From positions 32,955 through 96,954 of the forward strand of contig JALFLW010000030.1 in the NCBI GenBank assembly GCA_022774505.1: a DNA stretch of 64,000 nt. Direction: 5' to 3'. The position numbers and the translations under genes are program-made. The notes under the pieces were generated by a model. It did no database searches, was not told where the DNA came from, and saw nothing but the letters and a program-made list of their open reading frames with translations. Source of the DNA: Lachnospiraceae bacterium. Lineage in GTDB: Bacteria; Bacillota; Clostridia; Lachnospirales; Lachnospiraceae. Positions 44,325-53,545 of this stretch are shown in pieces. Every line of letters begins with the position of its first letter. Position 1 is the first letter of the stretch.

Positions 44325-44408
44325 GCAGCCGGAAGTGTATCATGTGCAGCCGGAAGTATGTCGTGTGCAGTCCAATGTGCATTATGTGCAGAGCAGGGAA
44401 ATATGTCA
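44325..44408. repeat. Degenerate 21-bp tandem repeat, four units
   Basis: Units begin at 44325, 44346, 44367 and 44388, each starting GCAG and ending near ATGT. The first two share GCAGCCGGAAGT. They lie in the thiM/DUF1653 intergenic region, immediately upstream of the thiM -35. Being 21 bp (two helical turns) they keep the same face of the DNA. Confidence 0.6.
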
Positions 44409-44472
44409 TGAAAAATCCATTGCGGATCAAAAAGAAACATCCTATAATATAAACAGTGAGGAGGAAGTGTAT

Positions 44473-45102
44473 ATGGAGACAAAGAAACCTGTGCCGGGAA
44501 GTTTTTACAGGCATTTCAAAGGAAATGTATATCAGATAAGAGAATTGGCCAAGAATACGGAGACAGAAGAAGATATGGTGGTATATCAGGCGATGTATCC
44601 TCCTTTTCAGATATGGGTTCGTCCTTTGTCCATGTTTTTGGACTTGGTTGATCATGAAAAATATCCGGAATATGACCAGAAATACCGTTTTCAGGAGATA
44701 CGGTTATCGGCAGATCAGCCGGATGAACAGAGCTTAAATGCATTTTCGCAGAAGCGGGACGATAGTCCGGCTCAGCAGAATATTAAGAATGAAAACATTA
44801 CGGATCAGGAATTTCTGGAGATATTGATCAATGGCCGGGCCGAGAAATATCTGGCGGGAAAAATGTCGGATGAGGAAATTGCCCGCAGGGGATTTCTGGC
44901 TATTCTGGATGCTGAAACATATCGCAAGAAGCGTCAGATCTTTGTGGGACTCAGAGATTATCTGAATGAACTTTACCTGAATAATCTGGCAGCGGCACTT
45001 GATATTGTTTTGGAAGAGGGAAGCTTTCAGGAGCATTATGATACGCTTTTATATTATCTGGAAACCAATGAGAAGTACGAAGGAGGTCGACTGCGAGGAT
45101 GA
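44473..45102 (+). CDS. DUF1653 domain protein
   Basis: 209 residues. The first 75 form a DUF1653 domain (PGSFYRHFKGNVYQIRELAKNTETEEDMVVYQAMY, then WVRPLSMFLDLVDH), a small beta-rich fold of unknown function. The remaining 130 are helical and acidic, unlike stand-alone DUF1653 proteins. The ATG at 44473 follows GAGGAGGAAG; upstream codons in the frame run through the tandem repeat and are probably untranslated. ATGA overlap with the next gene suggests the two products work together. Confidence 0.8.
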   Translation: METKKPVPGSFYRHFKGNVYQIRELAKNTETEEDMVVYQAMYPPFQIWVRPLSMFLDLVDHEKYPEYDQKYRFQEIRLSADQPDEQSLNAFSQKRDDSPAQQNIKNENITDQEFLEILINGRAEKYLAGKMSDEEIARRGFLAILDAETYRKKRQIFVGLRDYLNELYLNNLAAALDIVLEEGSFQEHYDTLLYYLETNEKYEGGRLRG

Positions 45103-46157
45103 TGGACAGGATCATCAACACGATGTTTCATGGAAGCATGAAAGCGAAAATTTTTTTATGGTCGATCTTTATGATGGGACTTGCAGCGGTTCTATTTGGA
45201 GTAATGGCAGCGGTGCTTGGTTCCTTTTCATTTGGCACCGGAGCATTTGTGTGTGGTTTGGCAGCCTTTGTTACTTCCCAGTCGGCCTCTTTGACAGAGA
45301 TGGAACAAAAAAGCAGGAAGAAACAGAGGGAAAAAGAAAAAAGAGAGGGGCAAATGCAAGAGGCATTTCATAGTGTCTCCGAAACGGAGGAGGAAGAGAC
45401 GGGGGAAGATGTCTGGTATTCGAAGGAAAAAGAAAAAGCGAAAATACAATATTTGTCATCTATGAATGCAAAGAAACTGAAAAATCTGGCGAAAGAGCAC
45501 AAGATAAAACAGAAGCATGTATTCGCAATGGTAGATATGTATCCCGAAGAAAAGATACGTCAGGCTCCGGCAATCGTGTGGCGTACAGATACGCATCTGC
45601 ATCTGTTGATCATGGATCAGAGTGCCAGAGAATTTCAGATACCATTTAATGATATCCGGGGAATTTATTATGACAAAAATGTAACAGCAGATCCGGACAG
45701 GGATTATGCTGCATTTCAGTATTCCGGTTTTATGTCGAAAATATATAAACCGTATCTGCCCGAATATAAGGAGAATACAAAGGATGGACAGATGATCTAT
45801 GTAAAAAACCTGTTTACGATCCATCCGGGAATCTCATTTACAAATACTTCCATGAAGGGTATATTCAGTATTCTTACGAGGTCACCGTTTCTGGTGGATG
45901 ACGCTATAAATACTTCCGGAAAATTCGACGAATATTTCAAGGAGATATATCGTTATGGCATATTATGCAAAAATAATATTTATTCTCTGGAGGAATATAG
46001 ACAGAAGCTGGAAAGTATTCTGGAGGAGCTGTTGGCAGCACCGGTTACGAGGGAAGAGTTTTTCCGCAGCCTGAATGCGATGAAGCATTATCATTTGATT
46101 ACGCAGGAATATGTGGTGAAGTATACACAGAAGTATGTAATGAAAAATAATGGCTAG
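45099..46157 (+). CDS. Hypothetical two-helix membrane protein, 352 aa
   Basis: Not recognised. Two adjacent membrane helices (about 17-37 and 42-62) are followed by a Lys/Glu-rich coiled-coil stretch (65-125) and a larger soluble domain (about 130-352, including DTHLHLLIMDQSAREFQIPFNDIRGIYYDK, which resembles a PH-like strand pattern). It overlaps the DUF1653 gene by 4 bp. About 200 bp with the recA promoter follow. Confidence 0.7.
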   Translation: MMDRIINTMFHGSMKAKIFLWSIFMMGLAAVLFGVMAAVLGSFSFGTGAFVCGLAAFVTSQSASLTEMEQKSRKKQREKEKREGQMQEAFHSVSETEEEETGEDVWYSKEKEKAKIQYLSSMNAKKLKNLAKEHKIKQKHVFAMVDMYPEEKIRQAPAIVWRTDTHLHLLIMDQSAREFQIPFNDIRGIYYDKNVTADPDRDYAAFQYSGFMSKIYKPYLPEYKENTKDGQMIYVKNLFTIHPGISFTNTSMKGIFSILTRSPFLVDDAINTSGKFDEYFKEIYRYGILCKNNIYSLEEYRQKLESILEELLAAPVTREEFFRSLNAMKHYHLITQEYVVKYTQKYVMKNNG

Positions 46158-46294
46158 GGTGTAAATGCATGTTTCATGGCGAACGGTGAAGCAGATCCGG
46201 ATTAAAATTTTATAAATAAAATAACAATACGGTAAAAGTAATTGCGGGAGTGGAGATTTTATGATAGTATTTGACCACCTGAAAATATTTACTG

Positions 46295-46346
46295 TTGACA
46301 GCAGTCGAAAAATAGTTTATGCTTAGAAAAGAAGAACACTTGTTCG
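46295..46346 (+). promoter_or_regulatory. recA promoter with LexA (SOS) box
   Basis: TTGACA (46295-46300) and TATGCT (46318-46323) are 17 bp apart. A Gram-positive SOS box, GAAC-ACTT-GTTC (46334-46345), lies 10 bp downstream of the -10, matching the Bacillus consensus GAACNNNNGTTC. LexA binding here would block recA and recX. Confidence 0.85.
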
Positions 46347-46365
46347 TTAGAAAGTGAGGAGTATT

Positions 46366-47463
46366 ATGGCAAAAGAGATTAAGATTGATGAAAATAAACG
46401 AAAGGCACTGGAGTCTGCTGTTGCACAGATTGAGAAAGCGTATGGAAAAGGTTCCGTGATGAAGCTGGGAGATAATACCCATATGAATGTAGAAACTTTT
46501 CCGACAGGATCTTTAGGACTTGATCTTGCACTGGGGGTAGGCGGAATACCTAAGGGAAGGGTCGTAGAGATATATGGTCCGGAAGGCGGTGGTAAGACAA
46601 CCGTTGCACTTCATATTGTTGCAGAGGTACAGAAGCTTGGAGGAATTGCCGGTTTTATTGATGCAGAGCATGCACTGGATCCTGTATATGCAAAGAGAAT
46701 AGGTGTAGATATTGACAATTTATACATATCCCAGCCGGATAATGGAGAGCAGGCACTGGAGATCACTGAGACGATGGTTCGTTCCGGAGCTATTGATATT
46801 ATTATTGTGGATTCTGTGGCGGCACTTGTGCCAAAGGCAGAGATTGAGGGAGATATGGGGGATTCTCATGTGGGACTTCAGGCTCGTCTGATGTCACAGG
46901 CACTTCGTAAGCTTACAGGTATCATAGGAAAGACAAGTTGTACGGTTATCTTTATTAACCAGCTGCGGGAAAAAGTTGGTGTTATGTTTGGTAATCCTGA
47001 GACAACAACAGGTGGCCGTGCTCTTAAGTATTATTCTTCTGTGCGGTTGGAGGTTCGACGCGGCGAGGTATTGAAAAAGGATGGAGAAGCTATCGGAAAC
47101 CGTGCGAAGATAAAGGTAGTAAAGAATAAAGTTGCACCTCCATTCCGTGAGGCTGAAGTAGATCTGATCTATGGAATTGGTATCTCAAGAGAGGGTGATA
47201 TCCTGGATCTGGCAGCGAATGATAATATCATCAATAAGAGTGGTGCATGGTATGCATACAATGGCAATAAGATTGGTCAGGGAAGGGAAAATGCAAAACA
47301 ATTCCTGCGGGATAATCCGGATATTATGAAGGAAGTCGAGGAAAAGGTTCGTGCAAAGAGGATTCCTGATACGGACAGTTCTGAAGAGGAGACTGTTGAC
47401 GGGATGAGCAGGGAGGTATCCGAAGCAGATGCGGATAAAGGATCAGCAGGAAAGACGAAATAA
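46366..47463 (+). CDS. recA: Recombinase RecA
   Basis: 365 residues. Walker [10 protein letters not shown] (71-79), Walker [13 protein letters not shown], the MAW-like region, the [29 protein letters not shown] core and an acidic C-terminal tail. ATG 46366 after GTGAGGAG is chosen over the in-frame ATG at 46354. Homologous recombination and SOS coprotease. recX follows 49 bp later. Confidence 0.98.
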   Translation: MAKEIKIDENKRKALESAVAQIEKAYGKGSVMKLGDNTHMNVETFPTGSLGLDLALGVGGIPKGRVVEIYGPEGGGKTTVALHIVAEVQKLGGIAGFIDAEHALDPVYAKRIGVDIDNLYISQPDNGEQALEITETMVRSGAIDIIIVDSVAALVPKAEIEGDMGDSHVGLQARLMSQALRKLTGIIGKTSCTVIFINQLREKVGVMFGNPETTTGGRALKYYSSVRLEVRRGEVLKKDGEAIGNRAKIKVVKNKVAPPFREAEVDLIYGIGISREGDILDLAANDNIINKSGAWYAYNGNKIGQGRENAKQFLRDNPDIMKEVEEKVRAKRIPDTDSSEEETVDGMSREVSEADADKGSAGKTK

Positions 47464-47512
47464 TTGTTCCGGCAGATATTTTGTCAATATCCGGAAGAGA
47501 TGGTGAGTATTC

Positions 47513-47953
47513 ATGCAGGATGAATTATTAGAAGCAAAGAAAAAAGCAATGGCTTTACTGAAATATATGGATCGTACGGAGTGGCAGCTTAGAGATAAAC
47601 TGACTTCAAAGGGGTTTTCGGAGGAGGCAGTGGAGGAGGCTGTAGAGTATGTAAAGTCGTATCATTATCTGGATGATTACCGATATGCCCGGCAGTTTGT
47701 GGAATTTCATCATGAAGAGCGCAGCAGACAGAGACTGCGGCAGGATCTGTATCAGCGACATGTACCGGAGAAATATATAGATCAGGCATTGGAGATGATC
47801 TGTGAAAATGATGATGCAGCTCTTCAGAAAGCACTGTATAAGATTACTCATGGAAATGTGGAATTGACCTATGAGGAAAAACAGAAAACAGCGGGAAAGC
47901 TTTATAGAAAAGGTTTTCAGATTGGGGATATCAAGAGAATGTTAGAGATGTAA
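47513..47953 (+). CDS. recX: Regulatory protein RecX
   Basis: 146-residue all-helical modulator of RecA filaments. Landmarks: ALLKYMDRTEWQLRDKLTSKGFSEEAVEEAVEYVKSYHYLDDYRYARQFVE and RLRQDLYQRHVPEKYIDQAL, followed by a third three-helix repeat ending GFQIGDIKRMLEM. Follows recA in the same SOS-controlled unit. Confidence 0.95.
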   Translation: MQDELLEAKKKAMALLKYMDRTEWQLRDKLTSKGFSEEAVEEAVEYVKSYHYLDDYRYARQFVEFHHEERSRQRLRQDLYQRHVPEKYIDQALEMICENDDAALQKALYKITHGNVELTYEEKQKTAGKLYRKGFQIGDIKRMLEM

Positions 47954-47982
47954 TATCGATTTTATCTAAGATTCGCAAAATC

Positions 47983-48093
47983 GCTCTTTCAGAGCTTTTC
48001 TTTCTGCTTCGCAGAAATTTTGGAGTTGTTAATCATGAAATAACAGGAACCTGTCAGGTCAGTATCAAGCTGATTCTGATGGGTTCCTGTTTG
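47983..48093 (+). terminator. Cluster of terminator hairpins after recX
   Basis: Three hairpins: GCTCT-TTC-AGAGC then TTTTCTTTC (47983-48002); TTTCTGC-TTC-GCAGAAA then TTTT (48001-48021); and AACAGGAACC (48042-48051) with GGTTCCTGTT (48082-48091). The sequence between 48094 and 48180 shows nothing else. Confidence 0.7.
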
Positions 48094-48180
48094 TGTACAG
48101 AAATAGTGTAGCAGCCATTAAGACTGCTACGCTTAAAAAGTCTAACTTTGAGGGGATTTCAGCCGTTTTGCTTTTTTGGG

Positions 48181-49239
48181 CTAAAAGAAGAGGCACATAG
48201 CCAGATATCCGCAAGCCCAGTGAAGTATTGTACATCCCCAGATATCACGCTGACGTTCAAAGATAATGCCAAGAGCACAGCTTAGAAGAAAAGCTCCCAG
48301 CATAAAATAAAAACCGAAAGGAAGATGCATTAATGAAAACAACAGGGAAGTCAGAAAGATGCTAAAGGGTGTCTGGTATTTTACATGCATTAGAGATTTG
48401 ACACTTTTCTGAATGACTCCTCTGGCGAGAAATTCCTGAATAAAGGCAGTAAAAATATAGATATAGGCACCATGAAGAGAACCGCCGATAAAATATCCTT
48501 TGATCCGGATACCGGCCAGCGAAAGGATCAATTTTGCTAAAAGGATAAGCAGGCAGACAATGACGCCTGTGGTCAGGGTTTCCGTGGCATTTTTTTTCCA
48601 ATGGGAAAAATTAGGTATCAGACCGATCTCCCGCAGGGAGAAGCTTGTACAAAAAGCAATTTCCAGAAAGAGAATGAAGGTGATGACCTCGATCATTAAT
48701 GTATAATCGCTAGTAGTAAGAGGAATGTGTAAGGTGAAACGGCAAAAGCTCCAGGCGGCAAGGTATATGCTGATGCACAGGATCAGTCCGGCAAAGATAT
48801 AAGCACAGTCGTGATCGTGCTGATGGAGCAGAAAGCTGTCTGTAACATCCTCAATGAGAATGATCATTCCCTGAAACGGTTCTTTGCGGCGGATGGATGT
48901 ATTTTCCTGCTGCATCAGACTGATATCAAGAGAAAGCCAGGATGCTTCACCGGAATCTGCAGGAATATACCGGACGGTTGTTTTATCTGTAAGCTGTCCC
49001 TTTTCCATGCTGGTTTTGAAAAGTTTATTAAAAGCACGGTTTTTCCTGTTCTGAAGAAATAATTCCGTGAAAGAGCTTTGTATGGCCTCTTCCGGGGAAA
49101 TATGAAAAATACGGGCACAGGCAGAATTTATATAAGTAATGATGCCCTCTTCATTTACCATCATGACGCCATCGCTCATATTTTCAAATATCAGGTCTGT
49201 CTGTTCTTTTGTCAGCAGACTTTTAAGCAGGTTTGTCAT
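48181..49239 (-). CDS. PAS domain fused to CPBP-type membrane protease domain
   Basis: 352 residues. Residues 10-130 are a PAS sensor (TDLIFENMSDGVMMVNEEGIITYINSACARIFHISPEEAI ... GMIILIEDVTD). The remainder has about eight membrane helices and the CPBP/Abi motifs FIQEFLARG (an E/Q-ExxxR box), LLFSLMHLPFG (FxxxH) and LHWACGY. CPBP proteins are glutamic-type intramembrane proteases or related bacteriocin-immunity proteins. PAS-first fusions are not common. Predicted role: membrane signal transduction. Start follows GAAAGGATTGGTG on the minus strand. Confidence 0.78.
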   Translation of the reverse strand: MTNLLKSLLTKEQTDLIFENMSDGVMMVNEEGIITYINSACARIFHISPEEAIQSSFTELFLQNRKNRAFNKLFKTSMEKGQLTDKTTVRYIPADSGEASWLSLDISLMQQENTSIRRKEPFQGMIILIEDVTDSFLLHQHDHDCAYIFAGLILCISIYLAAWSFCRFTLHIPLTTSDYTLMIEVITFILFLEIAFCTSFSLREIGLIPNFSHWKKNATETLTTGVIVCLLILLAKLILSLAGIRIKGYFIGGSLHGAYIYIFTAFIQEFLARGVIQKSVKSLMHVKYQTPFSIFLTSLLFSLMHLPFGFYFMLGAFLLSCALGIIFERQRDIWGCTILHWACGYLAMCLFF

Positions 49240-49466
49240 AGTATCACCAATCCTTTCTAGAGTAATGTATCACATTTCACGGATGGCGTAAATGGAAAAA
49301 GTATGTTATAATTATACAGTCTATGTTCAAAAGATGCAAAATAATAAAACGATGTACAGGCTTTTGACTGCAGGAAAATGAGGATTTGTACGAAAAATAA
49401 ATATTTACGTGGCAGCCTTACCTGCGGCCGGGAGTTTGCAGACAGAGAAAGAAACGGGTGATTATT

Positions 49467-50342
49467 ATGAAATATACCAGAAAGATTATGATGTTTATGC
49501 TTGTCATTGCATTTTTGACAGGTCTTATACCGGTATCTGATGCACAGGCAGCCAAGAAACCAAAGACCATCGCACACGCATATTATATGATCGATGCCAA
49601 AAGTGGGAAAAAAATCCTGTCGAGTCATGCAAATAAAAAAATATATCCGGCGAGTACTGCGAAACTATTGACTGCATTGACGATAATGGATTATGCAGAT
49701 CTGGATCAAAAGATAAAATATACGAAAAAATTAAAAAAACAGGTGCCTCCGGATGCCTCTTCCATCAATCTTCGTACAGGAAGAGAGTATACAGTAAGAC
49801 AGTATCTGAATATGTTATTGATCGCCTCAGACGCATGCTCTGCCATTACTCTGGCGAATGGAACGGCAGGCAGTACAAAGCAGTTTGTGGAATGGATGAA
49901 TGATAAGGCTCAGGAGCTGGGGATGACACACAGCCATTTTGATAATCCCACAGGGCTGGATAAGGGAAGCGGTTACGGAAAGACATATACAACAGCAGCT
50001 GATTTCATAAAGGTATCAAAGGCTGCAATGGAGGATCCGGTGATCTGTAGGATCGTAGCGAAGCACAAATATAAGGTACAGCCGGTAGGTGTTAAGAAGT
50101 CATTTGTGATCAAAAATACGAATGCTTTTTATAATAGATACAAAAAGTTAGTCAAAAATAAAAAATATAAGATTATCGGAAGTAAGACGGGAACAACAAG
50201 AGCTGCAGGCAATTGTCTTGTGGCAACTGCCGTGGATCAAAAAGGCAATATGGTGATCTGTGCCTTTTATGGAAAGGGCGGTTATGAGCGTCTTTATCGT
50301 GACATAAGGAAATTGTTTGACTATGCATTCAAAAGATTTTAA
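49467..50342 (+). CDS. D-alanyl-D-alanine carboxypeptidase (peptidase S11, PBP5/DacF-like)
   Basis: 291 residues with an N-terminal signal peptide (cleavage near AQA-A, residue 29). The acyl-serine motif is SxxK at S63-T-A-K66 (YPASTAKLLTAL); the KTG motif lies in GSKTGTTRAAG. The middle motif reads SDA in ASDACS instead of the usual SxN. It trims peptidoglycan stem peptides, either in vegetative cells or during sporulation. The short length lacks the C-terminal PBP5 beta domain and amphipathic anchor. ATG 49467 is preferred over the GTG at 49458. Confidence 0.88.
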   Translation: MKYTRKIMMFMLVIAFLTGLIPVSDAQAAKKPKTIAHAYYMIDAKSGKKILSSHANKKIYPASTAKLLTALTIMDYADLDQKIKYTKKLKKQVPPDASSINLRTGREYTVRQYLNMLLIASDACSAITLANGTAGSTKQFVEWMNDKAQELGMTHSHFDNPTGLDKGSGYGKTYTTAADFIKVSKAAMEDPVICRIVAKHKYKVQPVGVKKSFVIKNTNAFYNRYKKLVKNKKYKIIGSKTGTTRAAGNCLVATAVDQKGNMVICAFYGKGGYERLYRDIRKLFDYAFKRF

Positions 50343-50387
50343 AGAATAAACCGGGATTTATCTTGTTTAAAAAGAATGGAGAGTAGT

Positions 50388-51701
50388 ATGCAGACGTATA
50401 AGGTTAACAGGCTGCCGGAATATCCGGAAATAAAAGTATCTGTACCGGGCTCAAAAAGCATGACGAACCGTGCATTGCTTCTGGCAGCATTGGCAGAGGG
50501 ACAATCCACATTGTCCGGTGTGCTTTTCAGTGATGATTCCAATGTGTTTTTGCAGGCATTAAAGGATTTGGGATTTTCTTTAAAAATTAATGAAAAAGAT
50601 AAAAAAGTAGCCATTCAGGGAATGGGAGGACGCATTCCCAGGAGTCAGGCAAATATTTATGTAGGGAGTGCAGGTACAGCAGCGAGGTTTATTACATCCA
50701 TGGTGGCAATGACAAGCGGAGAGTTTCGTTTGGATGCCTCTGAACAGATGAAAAAACGTCCTATGAGTGAGCTGCTGGATGCATTGCAGAGCCTGGGGAC
50801 AGAAATAACTTATCTGGTCAGGGAGGGAACATTTCCTTTTCAGATCAAGGGAATGGGATATCGCCAGGAAAGGGCGGAGGTTTCCGTAAATATTGATAGA
50901 AGCAGCCAGTTTCTCAGTGCTCTTTTGATGTCGGCTCCTTCTCATTTTGACGATCTGAGGATTCATCTGACAGGAAACAGAAGTGCGTTATCTTATGTGA
51001 GGATGACAGAACAGATGATGAAGCAGTTTGGTCATAAAGGCGTAATACAGGAATCGGAACGATGCTTTCGTGTGTTATCACAAAAGGGATATCAGGCACA
51101 AAATTATACCATTGAACCGGACGTATCTGCTGCATGTTATTTTTATGCGATGGCAGCGATTACGGGTGGAAGCTGCTGTGTGGAAAATATGAGAGAAGAT
51201 TCCCTGCAGGGGGATATGAAATTTCTGACAGTTTTGGAAAAAATGGGCTGCAGGATCAGTAAAGAGAATGGAGAAATTATTCTTCATGGAGCACAGCCGG
51301 GCAAGTTAAAGGGAATAGAAATTGATATGAGTGATTTTTCTGATCAGACATTGACACTGGCGGCTATAGCTCCGTATGCAGCCGGACCGGTGACGATCAG
51401 AAATGTGGGGCATATAAGAGGGCAGGAATGTGACAGGATACATGCTATCACGGAGAACCTGGCCCGGATGAAGATACGCTGTGAGGAGCGAAAGGATGGA
51501 GTTACGATCTATCCGGGGACACCACAGCCGGCACGGATAGAAACTTTCCGTGACCACCGCGTTGCCATGGCATTTGCTGTGACGGGGGTACGGACGGATG
51601 GTATCGTGATTGACAATCCGATGTGCTGCCGCAAGACATTTGAGCATTATTTTGAAGTTTTGGATTCACTTTACCCCGGCACACAGGGGCTGACAAATTA
51701 A
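50388..51701 (+). CDS. aroA: 3-phosphoshikimate 1-carboxyvinyltransferase (EPSP synthase)
   Basis: 437 residues, shikimate pathway. N-terminal PGSKSMTNR with K23 and R28, LFSDDSNVFLQAL, YVGSAGTAARFI, and the C-terminal FSDQTLTLAAIAPYA and FRDHRVAMAFAV. The motif YVGSAGTAARF has the family's LGNAGTAxR arrangement with S and A substitutions. ATG 50388 follows GGAGAGTAG; the earlier ATG at 50376 overlaps that RBS. No other aro genes lie next to it; argS is downstream. Confidence 0.94.
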   Translation: MQTYKVNRLPEYPEIKVSVPGSKSMTNRALLLAALAEGQSTLSGVLFSDDSNVFLQALKDLGFSLKINEKDKKVAIQGMGGRIPRSQANIYVGSAGTAARFITSMVAMTSGEFRLDASEQMKKRPMSELLDALQSLGTEITYLVREGTFPFQIKGMGYRQERAEVSVNIDRSSQFLSALLMSAPSHFDDLRIHLTGNRSALSYVRMTEQMMKQFGHKGVIQESERCFRVLSQKGYQAQNYTIEPDVSAACYFYAMAAITGGSCCVENMREDSLQGDMKFLTVLEKMGCRISKENGEIILHGAQPGKLKGIEIDMSDFSDQTLTLAAIAPYAAGPVTIRNVGHIRGQECDRIHAITENLARMKIRCEERKDGVTIYPGTPQPARIETFRDHRVAMAFAVTGVRTDGIVIDNPMCCRKTFEHYFEVLDSLYPGTQGLTN

Positions 51702-51750
51702 ATGATATTATAAATGATAAAGGAAAAAGTGTGCAGAAAAGAGGATGATC

Positions 51751-53517
51751 ATGAAAAATATAATGGAATTATTACAGGAAGAGATCAGCAGTGCGTTTGA
51801 AAAGGCCGGCTATGAGAGCAGATATGCAAAGGTTACATTGTCCAACAGACCGGACCTTTGCCAGTATCAGTGTAATGGAGCTCTGGCTGCAGCAAAGCAG
51901 TATCATAAGGCACCGATACAGATTGCAGGCGAAGTAGCAGACAGCCTTACGGACAGTCCGGTATTTAAGGAGATCGTGGCACAGATGCCGGGCTTTATAA
52001 ATATGACAGTCAGTGATGCTTTTCTTGCAGATTATATAAATCGTATGAATGAAGATGAATTATTTGGATGTGATAAGGCAGATAAACAGGATACGATCGT
52101 AATTGATTATGGCGGAGCCAATGTGGCAAAGCCTCTCCATGTAGGACATCTGCGTTCAGCGGTTATCGGAGAAAGTATTAAGAGGACTGCACGCTATTTG
52201 GGACACAAGGTAGTCGGAGATGTACATCTGGGAGACTGGGGACTGCAGATCGGTCTTATAATTACAGAGCTGAAGCATCGTAAACCGGAGTTAGTATATT
52301 TTGATGAGAGCTTTGAGGGAGAATATCCGGTTGAACCGCCATTTACCATGGCAGATCTGGAAGAAATCTATCCATATGCCAGTGGATATTCCAAGGAGCA
52401 TGAGGAATACAAAGAGGAAGCACAGACTGCAACAGCTCAGCTTCAGGCAGGCAGGAGAGGATATCTGGCATTGTGGCAGCATATTATTAATGTGTCAGTA
52501 GCTGATCTGCGTAAAATTTATACCCGCTTGAATGTGGAGTTTGACCTGTGGAAAAAGGAATCCGATGCACAGCCGTATATACCTCAGATGGTACAGGATA
52601 TGAAGGATGGCGGGTATGCACATATTGATCAGGGTGCTCTGGTAGTTGATGTGCAGGAAGAGTCCGATACAAAGGAAATACCGCCGTGTATGATATTGAA
52701 ATCAAATGGTGCGACCTTATATAATACAACAGATCTTGCTACAATTGTAGAAAGAAGAAAGCTTTTTGACCCGGATCGTATCATTTATGTGGTGGACAAG
52801 CGTCAGTCACTTTATTTTGAGCAGGTTTTCCGCTGTGCAAGAAAGACAAAGATCATAGGGGATGACGTAGATCTTATCTTTGTCGGATTCGGAACGATGA
52901 ACGGAAAAGACGGAAAGCCGTTTAAAACCAGAGATGGCGGAGTTCTTCGTCTGGAACAGCTTTTGGCAGATGTGGAAGCCCAGGTAAGAGAGAAGATGGC
53001 AGACAGGGATATGACAGAGGAAGTTCTCAATGATGCGGCAGCAAAGATCGGACTGGCAGCCATCAAATATGGTGACCTCAGTAATCAGGCATCGAAAGAT
53101 TATGTATTTGATGTAGAAAGATTCACATCATTTGAGGGAAATACAGGTCCATATATCCTCTATACTATTGTAAGGATCAAATCGCTGTTGGCGAAGCTTC
53201 AGGATCAGGGGATAGATGTATCGGAGGATGCACATATCCTGCCGGCACAGAATAAGACTGTGACAGATGTAATGCTTGCAATGGCAAAGTGGAGTGATAC
53301 CATTAAAGCAGCTTATGAGGAGCAGGCTCCTCATAAAATATGCCAATTTGTTTATGAACTCTGTGATGCATATAATAAGTTTTATCATGAAAATAAAATT
53401 CTGGCGAATGAGGATGTATTAGAAAGAGATTCATGGATCGCATTAAGCCGTATGGCCGGAAAGGTTCTTGAGACGGCAATTGATCTGCTGGGACTGGAGG
53501 CCCCGGAGAGAATGTAA
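51751..53517 (+). CDS. argS: Arginyl-tRNA synthetase
   Basis: 588-residue class Ia synthetase. An N-terminal Add-1 domain (about 1-100), the HIGH-type PLHVGHLRSAVIGES, the catalytic core with GDVHLGDWGLQIG, MVVDKRQ-like VVDKRQSLYF, PFKTRDGG in place of KMSKS and a C-terminal anticodon-binding DALR domain ending ETAIDLLGLEAPERM. AGAGG (51740-51744) favours the ATG at 51751 over that at 51745. Confidence 0.97.
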   Translation: MKNIMELLQEEISSAFEKAGYESRYAKVTLSNRPDLCQYQCNGALAAAKQYHKAPIQIAGEVADSLTDSPVFKEIVAQMPGFINMTVSDAFLADYINRMNEDELFGCDKADKQDTIVIDYGGANVAKPLHVGHLRSAVIGESIKRTARYLGHKVVGDVHLGDWGLQIGLIITELKHRKPELVYFDESFEGEYPVEPPFTMADLEEIYPYASGYSKEHEEYKEEAQTATAQLQAGRRGYLALWQHIINVSVADLRKIYTRLNVEFDLWKKESDAQPYIPQMVQDMKDGGYAHIDQGALVVDVQEESDTKEIPPCMILKSNGATLYNTTDLATIVERRKLFDPDRIIYVVDKRQSLYFEQVFRCARKTKIIGDDVDLIFVGFGTMNGKDGKPFKTRDGGVLRLEQLLADVEAQVREKMADRDMTEEVLNDAAAKIGLAAIKYGDLSNQASKDYVFDVERFTSFEGNTGPYILYTIVRIKSLLAKLQDQGIDVSEDAHILPAQNKTVTDVMLAMAKWSDTIKAAYEEQAPHKICQFVYELCDAYNKFYHENKILANEDVLERDSWIALSRMAGKVLETAIDLLGLEAPERM

Positions 53518-53545
53518 ATGTGCTCTTAAAGAAAAGAGGATGCGT

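Noticed and set aside
44122..44330. Second TPP riboswitch in front of thiM
   Set aside because: The CUGAGA and ACCUGAUC blocks are absent on either strand; only a shorter unrelated hairpin is found.
44335..44472. Repeat-encoded N-terminus for the DUF1653 protein
   Set aside because: The codons are made of the 21-bp tandem repeat; the DUF1653 domain starts after the GAGGAGG RBS at 44458.
47960..48180. Possible CRISPR-like or small-RNA region after recX
   Set aside because: The repeats are simple hairpins with T-runs of different sequence, best read as stacked terminators.
53468..53545. Upstream extension of the DUF234-type ATPase into argS
   Set aside because: It overlaps the end of argS and has no RBS; AAGAGG before 53546 marks the real start.
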